A stretch of DNA of 36,094 nucleotides from CAYUNT01 sp964446285 (GTDB taxonomy: Bacteria > Sumerlaeota > Sumerlaeia > SLMS01 > CAYUNT01). Under the pieces are notes generated by a model. The model was not told the origin of the DNA. It saw only the letters and a program-made list of their open reading frames with translations, and did not search any database. The position numbers were made by a program, and so were the translations under genes. The stretch lies in NCBI GenBank assembly GCA_964446285.1, contig CAYUNT010000018.1:1-36094 (forward strand). The letters run 5' to 3'. Shown piece by piece: positions 24,303 to 31,239 of the stretch (position 1 is the stretch's first letter; every line of letters begins with the position of its first letter).

Positions 24303-26360
24303 TCAGGCGCTTGCCCCTCCTTCGGACTTGCGGCGGAGTTTGGCGGGCAGAATTTTCATCTGTTCGCGATACTTGGCCACGGTTCGCCGCGCGATCTGGA
24401 TGCCTTTGTCTGCCAGCGCGGAAGTGATCTTCTGGTCGCTCAGGGGCTTCTTCGGATTTTCCTTTTCGATCATCTGGGCAATGAGTTCCTTGATGGCGCG
24501 CGAAGAGGCGCTGTCGCCCTCGTCGGTGTCCAGGCCCGACGAAAAGAAGAACTTGAGTTCGAACGTCCCGCGCGGCGTTTCGACGTATTTTCCTGTCGTT
24601 ACGCGCGCGATGGTTGATTCGTGCATCCCGACCATATCGGCGATTTCGCGAAGCGTGAGCGGGCGCAAATACTCGATGCCTTTTTCGAGAAACTCGCGCT
24701 GAACGGTCATGATCGCTTCGGTCACGCGCAGTATCGTCGATTTGCGCTTTTCGATGTTTTTAATGAGCCAAGCGGCCGCGCGCACCTTTTCGAGGGCAAA
24801 TTCGCGCGCTTTGCCGTTGAAGGAGGAATCCTGAAGGAGCTCGCGGTAGCGCGAAGAAATTTTCAATCGCCCCGTATCGCCCTCGTTAATATAGTATAGA
24901 TACTTCCCATCCACCTTTTTCACATGAACGTCGGGCGTGATGTATTGGGGCGACTCACGCGTGACCGAGCGGGCCGGACGCGGTTCAAGGCGGGCCACCT
25001 GGCGAAAAACACGCGCGGCATCCTCGGCCGAACACCCGACGGCGCGGGCGATCTCGGGGAATTTCTTTTGCTGGAGGAGGGTCAGGTGATCGTCGAGAAT
25101 CTGATAAAAAAGCCGGTCGCGAATACCCAGAGCCTCAGCCTGCAGGCGCAGGCATTCGGGCAGATCGCGCGCGCCAATGCCTGTCGGTTCGCAATCCTGA
25201 AGGACGTCGAGGGCATCTTCCACTTCGTCGCGCGTGACCTTCAGGCGCCGGGCCACGGCGAGGAGAAACCGTTCGCGCGGATCGATTTCGGCGAGCGCCT
25301 CGGGCGCCAAACCCAGACGGCGAGCCAGAAGGGCTTCTTCGAGGGCCGGACGCGAGGTGTCGGGCAGGTCTTCGAGCGTTGTCCCGAGCAGGCGCGCCAT
25401 CGCCTCCACAAACACACGCTTGGGGTCGTGAATCGCCAGCGATTCGGCTGTGCGTCCGAGCACACGGGCCGCCGCGGCGCGCAATTCCCCGGCGTCGATG
25501 CCGGGCGTGAGCAGTTCGACGGGCACATTCAGCAATGCAAGGAGCGCGCGCGTCGAGCAGTCAAAAAAACCGTCTTCATTCATGCTGCCCACGAGAAATT
25601 CGCCGATTTCAAGCCCCTTGCCCCGCAGCGAGGAAAGGTGAATCTGGCGCATCAGGTTGTCGAAAAGCCCCTCGCGTGCGGCCGTATATTGCGTGAAGTC
25701 GCGCTCTTCCTCGTCTTCCTGCGACTGCGAGGAATAGGTTGGATTTTCAGAGTCGGAGAATTGCTCGGCCCAATCCACATCCACGTCATCGAACCGGGCA
25801 GGTTCCTCGCTCGGGGGCGTCTCAAATGGCTCGGTAGCGGCATCGAAGGAAAACCGCTCTTCGTCGGACGCGGCGGATTCCTCAAGCGCGGCGGGCGCAT
25901 CGTCCGAACCAGCCGATTCTTCCAGATCAGACGGAGCATCCGCGCCCGTTGGCATGGATTCCACGGAGGCGGATTCCACAGGGGGAGATTCGAGGGCAGA
26001 TGCAACGGAGAGCGATTCGGCGGCCGGCGGCGCGGGATCGGGTAGAGCAGCCTCAGGAGCCGCTTCGGCGGCGGAAGGTGAACTTTCCAGGGCGGAAGCA
26101 GAAGATTCGGAGGAGGGGGAAGAGGGGGAGGATTCTGAAGAGGCGGATTCGGCCAAGTCCGTGGCCGCCGCGCCGGTTTCGGGCGCCAGTTCCTCCTCGT
26201 CGTCGATCAGTTCGAGGAATGGATTCTCCATCATTTCCTGCTGGGCCAATTGCTCCAATTGCAGCGTGGTCAGTTGCAGCAGTTGAATCGACTGCTGCAT
26301 CTGCGGCGTCATGATAAGTTTCTGTGTCTGCTTTTGGACCTGTTGGAGCGATAGACCCAT
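24303..26360 (-). CDS. rpoN: RNA polymerase sigma-54 factor with expanded linker and internal repeats
   Basis: A 685-residue sigma-54; the family norm is about 480. Region I is intact (MGLSLQQVQKQTQKLIMTPQ, 1-20, then QSIQLLQL). The enlarged region II (about 60-225) is acidic and Ser/Ala/Glu-rich. The core-binding domain starts near 245 (GLEIGEFLVGSMNEDGFF) and contains an unusual array of 24-residue repeats (274-393) before the conserved EPTGIGARDLPECL. The DNA-binding part has TLREIADMVGMHESTIARV (about 569-587) and the RpoN box ARRTVAKYRE (657-666), both canonical. The start is the ATG at 26360 because region I begins there, though no ribosome-binding site is seen. It should need AAA+ activators, none of which are in the window. 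Confidence 0.95.
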   Translation of the reverse strand: MGLSLQQVQKQTQKLIMTPQMQQSIQLLQLTTLQLEQLAQQEMMENPFLELIDDEEELAPETGAAATDLAESASSESSPSSPSSESSASALESSPSAAEAAPEAALPDPAPPAAESLSVASALESPPVESASVESMPTGADAPSDLEESAGSDDAPAALEESAASDEERFSFDAATEPFETPPSEEPARFDDVDVDWAEQFSDSENPTYSSQSQEDEEERDFTQYTAAREGLFDNLMRQIHLSSLRGKGLEIGEFLVGSMNEDGFFDCSTRALLALLNVPVELLTPGIDAGELRAAAARVLGRTAESLAIHDPKRVFVEAMARLLGTTLEDLPDTSRPALEEALLARRLGLAPEALAEIDPRERFLLAVARRLKVTRDEVEDALDVLQDCEPTGIGARDLPECLRLQAEALGIRDRLFYQILDDHLTLLQQKKFPEIARAVGCSAEDAARVFRQVARLEPRPARSVTRESPQYITPDVHVKKVDGKYLYYINEGDTGRLKISSRYRELLQDSSFNGKAREFALEKVRAAAWLIKNIEKRKSTILRVTEAIMTVQREFLEKGIEYLRPLTLREIADMVGMHESTIARVTTGKYVETPRGTFELKFFFSSGLDTDEGDSASSRAIKELIAQMIEKENPKKPLSDQKITSALADKGIQIARRTVAKYREQMKILPAKLRRKSEGGASA
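25182..25541 (-). repeat. In-frame 72-base repeats encoding 24-residue units within rpoN
   Basis: Units start at rpoN residues 298, 322, 346 and 370, an exact 24-residue period. A degenerate unit precedes them at 274. Each begins A-R-x-L-(G/K), continues with T/A-x-E-x-L or -V, then D-P-(K/R)-x-x-F in the best copies. The last unit (370-393, ARRLKVTRDEVEDAL) is the normal sigma-54 helix that leads into the conserved GARDL segment, so the upstream units look like tandem duplications of it. Three clear units precede the canonical one (25254-25469). Confidence 0.75.
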
Positions 26361-26467
26361 GGAAAAAAGCGCATCGAGGCGCGGATGGCAAAACCATAAC
26401 TTCAACAATATCAATGAGGAAAATAGATTGAAGCAAAACTTGCGCCAATCCAATTCCCCGTTTGAAT

Positions 26468-26497
26468 TTTATTGGAGGAGAGCTCGGACGATGTCAA
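26468..26497 (-). promoter_or_regulatory. Candidate sigma-70 type promoter for rpoN
   Basis: On the minus strand a perfect TTGACA (26492-26497) is followed after 18 bases by AATAAA (26468-26473), a 4-of-6 match to the -10 box. It lies about 110 bases upstream of the rpoN ATG. The -35 box is strong and the -10 weak. Confidence 0.35.
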
Positions 26498-26552
26498 TAT
26501 GAAACCCCTTGAATGGCGGAGGGCTGAAGGAACTGTTCAAGGTTACTGGTGT

Positions 26553-26600
26553 CACGGGCGTCTTGCCCGTGATTCCGGTGGCTTGGGCGTCTCGCCCAAG
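26553..26600. repeat. Double-hairpin interspersed repeat, copy 2 (complete)
   Basis: Two perfect palindromic hairpins, CACGGGCGTCTTGCCCGTG (26553-26571) and CTTGGGCGTCTCGCCCAAG (26582-26600), joined by ATTCCGGTGG. This is the most complete of three copies (others at 1-45 and 31186-31204). It lies in the divergent gap between rpoN and the dehydrogenase operon. Confidence 0.85.
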
Positions 26601-26949
26601 ATTTTCCTGCACTTTTTACCGTTCCTGCGGAGGGTAGATACGTATTAGCATTGTTGTCTGTTTTTGTCCGCCTCGCTGGGAGAGCAGCGCCAACGGCGGC
26701 GAGTCGGGGTCACCATCGGCAAGGGGCCAAAAAAAGCCTTGATAAAACGCACGCCTGCCCGCTTCTATTCCGCCCACGACTTTGGGCGAAACCTTGAGGA
26801 AAGTCGTGGGAATAGTCAGAGTCATCATCAACCATCTCTCCCCCTCTTATCCAATCGGCGCAGGTTCCCGCTATTTTTTCCAACCGGGCGGAAAATGGCG
26901 CATGCAAGCGTTTCGCCGCACCACCCTTCTCCCCGCGGAGGACTGATTT
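26601..26949. other. Upstream region of the dehydrogenase operon
   Basis: No convincing gene. A strong 11-base stem, CCCACGACTTT (26773-26783) with AAAGTCGTGGG (26800-26810), encloses a 16-base loop about 140 bases before the start codon at 26950; there is no T-run. A good ribosome-binding site, CGGAGGA (26936-26942), precedes the ATG. No recognisable promoter was found. Short frames on either strand here look non-coding. Confidence 0.4.
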
Positions 26950-28068
26950 ATGGCGCGTTACAAGATCGCATGGCTCCCAGGCGACGGCATCGGCAATGAT
27001 GTCTGCGAGGCAGCCCGAATCGTTCTCGACCGCATTAAGCTCGATGCGGAATACATCCACGGCGATATTGGATGGGAATTTTGGTGCAAGGAGGGTGATG
27101 CGCTCCCGCCGCGCACATGCGACCTTCTGAGAAACGTGAATGCGGCTCTGTTTGGCGCAATTACCTCGAAACCGGTCAAAGAGGCGGCGGCCGAACTCGC
27201 GCCCGCCCTGCAGGGCAAAGGCCTGACCTATCGCTCGCCCATCGTCCGGATGCGCCAGATGTTCGACCTCTATATCTGCCTGCGCCCGTGCAAGGGCTAT
27301 CCGGGCAATCCTCTTAACTTTAAGGAAAACATCGACCTCGTGATGTTCCGCGAGAACACCGAGGACCTCTATGCCGGCGTCGAGTTCCGCCCGGTGCCGG
27401 CGGCGGTGGCGCAGTGCCTCGAAAAAGAAGCGCCCGCGTTCAAGGCGTTCAAGGGCCTCGCGCCCGAGGACTATGCAGTTTCGTGCAAGATCAACACGCG
27501 CAAGGGCTGCGAGCGGATCATCCGAGCGGCCTTCGAGTTCGCGCGCGACAACAAACGGCGCAAGGTCACGATCGTCCACAAGGCGAATGTCGTGCGCGCG
27601 ACAGACGGACTCTTCCTCGAAATCGGGCGCGAAGTGGCCAAGAAGTTCCCAGGCATCGCGATGGACGAGGCGAACATCGACGCGCTGTGCATGTGGCTGC
27701 TGAAAAACCCGCACAACTATGATGTGCTCGTGGCGCCCAATCTCTACGGAGATATTATCTCGGATTTGTGCGCGCAGATGGTCGGTGGACTCGGCTTTGG
27801 ATGCTCAGGCAACATCGGCGATAAACTCGCCGTCTTTGAACCGACGCACGGCTCGGCGCCCAAATATGCCGGGCAATACAAGGTGAACCCGATCGCGACC
27901 ATTCTCGCCGCCAAGATGATGCTCGAATGGCTCGGCGAAGCCGATAAGGCCGCCCAAATCGAAAAAGCCACCGCCGCAGTCATCAAAGAAGGCAAAGTCC
28001 GCACCTACGATATGGGCGGAAGCAATACGACGCTTGAGATGGCGGAAGAGATAGCAAAGAAGTTGTGA
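26950..28068 (+). CDS. Isocitrate/isopropylmalate dehydrogenase family protein, isocitrate-dehydrogenase-like
   Basis: A 372-residue beta-decarboxylating dehydrogenase. It tracks E. coli isocitrate dehydrogenase closely around DLYICLRP (106-113), FRENTEDLYAGVEF (133-146), NLYGDIISDL and FEPTHGSAPKYAGQYKVNP. Catalytic residues are kept: R102, R112, R134, Y141, the lysine of VHKANVV and the metal-binding aspartates of GDIISD. The substrate loop differs: E. coli S113-L-N115 reads S96-P97-I98 here, so the asparagine that touches isocitrate and nicotinamide is an isoleucine. The PKYAG segment keeps the Lys-Tyr of NADP enzymes, but the later arginine (E. coli R395) is absent. The substrate may therefore be a different beta-hydroxy acid. 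First gene of an operon with a lyase and an aconitase-family dehydratase. The ATG is preceded by GGAGGA. Confidence 0.85.
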   Translation: MARYKIAWLPGDGIGNDVCEAARIVLDRIKLDAEYIHGDIGWEFWCKEGDALPPRTCDLLRNVNAALFGAITSKPVKEAAAELAPALQGKGLTYRSPIVRMRQMFDLYICLRPCKGYPGNPLNFKENIDLVMFRENTEDLYAGVEFRPVPAAVAQCLEKEAPAFKAFKGLAPEDYAVSCKINTRKGCERIIRAAFEFARDNKRRKVTIVHKANVVRATDGLFLEIGREVAKKFPGIAMDEANIDALCMWLLKNPHNYDVLVAPNLYGDIISDLCAQMVGGLGFGCSGNIGDKLAVFEPTHGSAPKYAGQYKVNPIATILAAKMMLEWLGEADKAAQIEKATAAVIKEGKVRTYDMGGSNTTLEMAEEIAKKL

Positions 28069-28174
28069 GTTGTGGGTTGTGAGCGGGGAGTTGTGAGAGA
28101 AGAAGTGGGCAGTGGGGACGTGGGCAGTGAACAGAATAAGTCCCATTGGTCCCATAGGTCTCATAGGTCTCATG
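28059..28174. repeat. TTGTGAG-type repeats followed by 9-bp phased tract 2
   Basis: From the dehydrogenase stop codon onward, GTTGTGA/GTTGTGG units recur (28062-28095), then GTGGGCAGTG twice. Next come four 9-base units AGTCCCATT, GGTCCCATA, GGTCTCATA, GGTCTCATG (28139-28174). The tga stop of the upstream gene is part of the first repeat (aagttgTGAgttgtg). The 9-base tract matches the consensus of tract 1 at 10219-10254. Confidence 0.75.
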
Positions 28175-28207
28175 TCTCATTTCAAATGAAAACACAGGAG
28201 CAGCGAA

Positions 28208-29119
28208 ATGAAGAAGACTGCGGTTCTTAGAAAGGCAATCATGGCGCGTCGCGCGGTGGCCGTTCCGGGATGCCACGACGCCCTGAGCGCGAAAGTGATC
28301 GAGGCGTGCGGATTCGAGGCAATCCAGATCAGCGGATTCGGCTTGGCGGCTTCGATCCTGGGCAAGCCGGACGTCGGACTGGTCCAGATGAAAGATGTTC
28401 TCGACATGACCTGGAACATCGTCCAGGCGGTTAAAATCCCCGTGATGGCGGACGTGGATACGGGCGGCGGCAATGCGGTCAACGCGGCCTGGACCACCGA
28501 GCGCCTGATCACGATGGGCGCGGCGGGCATGAATATCGAGGATCAGGTGTTCCCGAAACGCTGCGGGCACATGGCGGGCAAGGAAGTCATCTCGGCCGAA
28601 GAAATGGTCGGAAAAATCCGCGCCTGCGCCAAGGTCCGCGACGCGATGGACAAGGACTTCATCATCAACGCGCGCACGGACTGTTTTGCGGCGATGGGGA
28701 TCGACGAAGCAATCCGCCGCTGCAACCTTTACCTCGAAGCGGGCGCGGACCTCGCATTTGTTGACGCCATCAAGACACGCGCCGACATCGCGAAGGTCAT
28801 TGCCTCGATCAAGGGGCCGCTCTCGGTCAACCTCATGGACGGCGTCAGCGGCGTGAAAACCGAACTGATTCCGATCCCGGAACTGGCCAAGATGGGCGTC
28901 GGGCGCGTGTCGATCCCGGTCGCCTCGATCATGGTGGCTTACAAATTCCTCAAGGATTTCTTTACGGCAATGCGCAATTCGCCGACGGGAACCCTTCCGG
29001 GCCAGATGCAGTGGGTGCCGACGTTCGAGGAATATACGACGTTTGTGGGCCTGAAGGATTATCGCGAGCTCGAGAAGGAATTCCTGCCCAAGGAATCGTT
29101 CGAGAAGAAATACAAATAA
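28208..29119 (+). CDS. Isocitrate lyase/PEP mutase family protein, methylisocitrate- or dimethylmalate-lyase-like
   Basis: A 303-residue TIM-barrel lyase. It has the Mg-binding ADVDTGGGN (81-89; D82, D84), NIEDQ (109-113) and the flexible-loop motif PKRCGH with catalytic C119, the hallmark of C-C lyases such as 2-methylisocitrate lyase (PrpB) and 2,3-dimethylmalate lyase rather than PEP mutase. It should split a 2-hydroxy-succinate-type acid into pyruvate (or glyoxylate) and a second acid. The ATG at 28208 has AGGAG eight bases upstream. It lies between the dehydrogenase and the dehydratase genes, and no methylcitrate synthase is nearby. The exact substrate is open. Confidence 0.85.
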   Translation: MKKTAVLRKAIMARRAVAVPGCHDALSAKVIEACGFEAIQISGFGLAASILGKPDVGLVQMKDVLDMTWNIVQAVKIPVMADVDTGGGNAVNAAWTTERLITMGAAGMNIEDQVFPKRCGHMAGKEVISAEEMVGKIRACAKVRDAMDKDFIINARTDCFAAMGIDEAIRRCNLYLEAGADLAFVDAIKTRADIAKVIASIKGPLSVNLMDGVSGVKTELIPIPELAKMGVGRVSIPVASIMVAYKFLKDFFTAMRNSPTGTLPGQMQWVPTFEEYTTFVGLKDYRELEKEFLPKESFEKKYK

Positions 29120-29208
29120 CCGAAAAGCCAAGTCTGGCGGAATATAGCGGGGCTGGGGCGAGAGATGTCCGGCCCCGCTCTGAACATTAAAAGAAAGGTG
29201 AATGCCGT

Positions 29209-30498
29209 ATGGGCGCAACGCTGGCAGAAAAAATCCTGGCGCGTGCCTCGGGACGTGAATCCGTCCGGCCGGGCGACGTGGTCGAGCCGCAAGTGGGACT
29301 CGCGATGTCGCACGAAAACGCCGCGCTCGTTATCAACCAATTCAAAGAGGTCTTCAAAGACACGGGCCTTGCGGCGCGCGTCTGGGACCCCTCGCGCATC
29401 GCGATCATTTTCGATCATCGCGTTCCGGCGGAGAGCTCGAAAACTGCGAACAACCAAAAGAAAATCCGCGAGTTCATCGCGGATCAGGGAATCACCAAGT
29501 TCCATGAAATCCGCGGCGATGAAGGCGGCATCTGCCACCAGATTTTGCCCGAAAGCGGATACGTGCGGCCAGGCACAGTGCTTGTCGGAACGGATTCGCA
29601 CACGACGACGCACGGGGCGCTCGGGGCGCTGTCGTGGGGCATCGGCGCAACGGAAATGGCGGCGGTATGGGCGCTTGGGCGCGTGCTAAACGTCGAGGTC
29701 CCGGCAACGATCCGCGCCGAGATCAACGGCCAGTTGCCCGCCTGGGTGTTCCCGAAAGACATCATCCTGCACCTGATCGGCAAGATCAGCGCGCAGGGGG
29801 CGAATTTCCGCGTGATCGAATTCCACGGCGAGACCATCAAGAACATGCCGACCTCCGGGCGGCTCGTGCTGGCAAACATGTCGGTCGAGGCGGGCGCGAC
29901 GGCGGGAATCTTCACGCCGGACAAGGAAATGGCGCGCTACCTGAGCAAGGAAGCCGGATGCACCGAGCCGATCGAGAAACTTGCGGCGGACAAAAACGCC
30001 GAATACGAAAAGTCGGTCCAGATCGACGCGAGCGCGCTCGAACCGCAGGTGGCCTGCCCGCACACGGTGGACAATGTGAAGCCGGTCGGCGCGGTCGAAG
30101 GGCGCCGCATCAACCAGATAGTAATCGGCTCGTGCACGAACGGACGCTTGGACGACATCGAGATCGCGGCGAAGATCATGAAGGGGCGCAAGGTGGCCCG
30201 TTCGACGCGCATGTTGGTGTTCCCGGCCTCGGGACGCATCTTCCGCCAGGCGATGAAGAAGGGCTATATCCAGGACCTCATGGAAGCGGGCGCGGTGGTG
30301 ATGAACGCGGGCTGCGGATGCTGCCTGGGCGTGCACCAGGGCGCACTGGCCGACGGCGAAGTGGCCCTCTCGACCACCAACCGCAACTTCAAGGGGCGCA
30401 TGGGAAATCCCAACGCCGAGGTGTATTTGTGCTCGCCGGCCACGGCGGCGGTTTCGGCGCTGACGGGCGTCATCACCGACCCAAGGAAAGGGGCGTGA
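29209..30498 (+). CDS. Aconitase-family dehydratase large subunit (LeuC/HacA/DmdA type)
   Basis: A 429-residue protein, the length of the archaeal-type isopropylmalate/homoaconitate isomerase large subunit. [4Fe-4S] ligands are C309 (GSCTNG) and C369/C372 (GCGCCLGVHQG); the usual proline of GCGPCLG is a cysteine here. Other landmarks are IIFDHRVP, GTDSHTTTHGALGALSWGIGATE (127-149) and FPASGRIFRQA. Together with the small subunit at 30505 it forms the hydro-lyase. The family covers isopropylmalate, homocitrate, citrate and 2,3-dimethylmalate, and these cannot be told apart here. The ATG at 29209 follows AAAGGTGA. It is six bases upstream of the small-subunit gene. Confidence 0.88.
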   Translation: MGATLAEKILARASGRESVRPGDVVEPQVGLAMSHENAALVINQFKEVFKDTGLAARVWDPSRIAIIFDHRVPAESSKTANNQKKIREFIADQGITKFHEIRGDEGGICHQILPESGYVRPGTVLVGTDSHTTTHGALGALSWGIGATEMAAVWALGRVLNVEVPATIRAEINGQLPAWVFPKDIILHLIGKISAQGANFRVIEFHGETIKNMPTSGRLVLANMSVEAGATAGIFTPDKEMARYLSKEAGCTEPIEKLAADKNAEYEKSVQIDASALEPQVACPHTVDNVKPVGAVEGRRINQIVIGSCTNGRLDDIEIAAKIMKGRKVARSTRMLVFPASGRIFRQAMKKGYIQDLMEAGAVVMNAGCGCCLGVHQGALADGEVALSTTNRNFKGRMGNPNAEVYLCSPATAAVSALTGVITDPRKGA

Positions 30499-30504
30499 GT
30501 CATC

Positions 30505-31020
30505 ATGGCCAAAGTTGTCCTTAAAGTGGGAGACGACGTCTCCACCGACGCAATCTATCCGGGGCGGTTCATGGCGACGGTGCTTCCGAGCGAAACGCCG
30601 CAATACGCCTTCGCCGACCTGAAGGAATTCAACGCCGCCCTGAACGCGGGGAAAATCGAGCGCGGCAGTGTGATCGTCGCGGGCAATAACTTCGGCTGCG
30701 GATCATCGCGCGAACAGGCCGCCTCGTGCCTGAAGGGCTATGACCTCAATGTGGTGGCGCGCGGATTTGCCCGCATCTTCCTGCAAAACGCGGTGAATCT
30801 GGGGCTGAATATGTTCGCCGCGCCGGACTACGAGGCAGAGGAAGGCGATGAACTCGAATTGCGCGCGGATGCCATCGTCAACAAGACGAAGGGCAAAACC
30901 TACGCGGTGACGCCGATGCCTCCGGCGCGCCAGGCGATCATCGACGCGGGCGGATTGATCCCCTACGCGCGCAAACGGCTGATGGAAAAAGCGGCTGGAG
31001 CGGCGAAGGCATCTTCCTGA
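30505..31020 (+). CDS. Aconitase-family dehydratase small subunit (LeuD/HacB/DmdB type)
   Basis: A 171-residue swivel-domain protein. It has GDDVSTDAIYPGRFM (9-23), which replaces the LeuD-type DDIDTDxIIPxRY motif, and NNFGCGSSREQAA (61-73), which supplies the loop that closes on the substrate. The YPGRFMATVLPSE stretch sits in the specificity loop and differs from typical isopropylmalate enzymes, hinting at another hydroxy acid. The start lies six bases after the large-subunit stop, with AAGGGG upstream inside that gene, so the two are translated together. A nested hairpin follows at 31112-31165. Confidence 0.88.
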   Translation: MAKVVLKVGDDVSTDAIYPGRFMATVLPSETPQYAFADLKEFNAALNAGKIERGSVIVAGNNFGCGSSREQAASCLKGYDLNVVARGFARIFLQNAVNLGLNMFAAPDYEAEEGDELELRADAIVNKTKGKTYAVTPMPPARQAIIDAGGLIPYARKRLMEKAAGAAKASS

Positions 31021-31111
31021 TCCGCGAAGTTCACCTCATCCCGCGCTCCTCCTGGCGGCCTTGAATAAATGTTCATCGCCTTGATCGTGCGCGGCCATTT
31101 GGGATAGTTTC

Positions 31112-31165
31112 GAGCGCGGCGTTGTGCGAACCCGCAAGTGAGCGGGTTTCTCCGGCGCCGCGCTC
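31112..31165 (+). terminator. Nested hairpin after the dehydratase operon
   Basis: Outer perfect stem GAGCGCGGCG (31112-31121) with CGCCGCGCTC (31156-31165); inner stem AACCCGC (31129-31135) with GCGGGTT (31142-31148). It is followed by GATTTATTTGTTT, a T-rich but interrupted tail. It could end the operon that stops at 31020, or be another palindromic repeat. Confidence 0.5.
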
Positions 31166-31185
31166 GATTTATTTGTTTCCGGTGG

Positions 31186-31204
31186 CTTGGGCGTCTCGCC
31201 CAAG
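31186..31204. repeat. Double-hairpin interspersed repeat, copy 3 (right palindrome only)
   Basis: CTTGGGCGTCTCGCCCAAG preceded by TTCCGGTGG, identical to the right half of copies 1 and 2; the left palindrome is missing. It lies 36 bases upstream of the photolyase start. If the photolyase were read from an upstream GTG at 31138 this repeat would be translated, which argues against that start. Confidence 0.8.
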
Positions 31205-31239
31205 GTCTTGTCTTAGTCTGCGAATTTTCTTTTTGGCAG

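Noticed and set aside
25182..25541. Regular spacing considered as a CRISPR-like array
   Set aside because: The repeats are degenerate at DNA level, contiguous without spacers, and encode in-frame protein units in rpoN.
24924..26045. Open frame of 373 codons on the plus strand
   Set aside because: Antisense to rpoN, whose motifs are unambiguous; the translated product has no recognisable feature.
26616..26831. 71-codon frame on the minus strand upstream of the dehydrogenase operon
   Set aside because: It overlaps a perfect hairpin, has no ribosome-binding site that I can see and no recognisable motif.
27983..29218. Open frame of 411 codons on the minus strand
   Set aside because: Antisense to the lyase gene with good motifs and ribosome-binding site on the other strand.
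2693..31020. Nicotinate fermentation cluster (hydroxylase, amidohydrolase, DmdAB-like, dimethylmalate-lyase-like)
   Set aside because: The parts are about 15 kb apart in different operons and no 6-hydroxynicotinate reductase, methyleneglutarate mutase or methylitaconate isomerase is present; kept only as one substrate option for the dehydratase operon.
31138..31239. Upstream GTG start for the photolyase
   Set aside because: It would translate the interspersed palindromic repeat; the family N-terminus begins just after the ATG at 31240.
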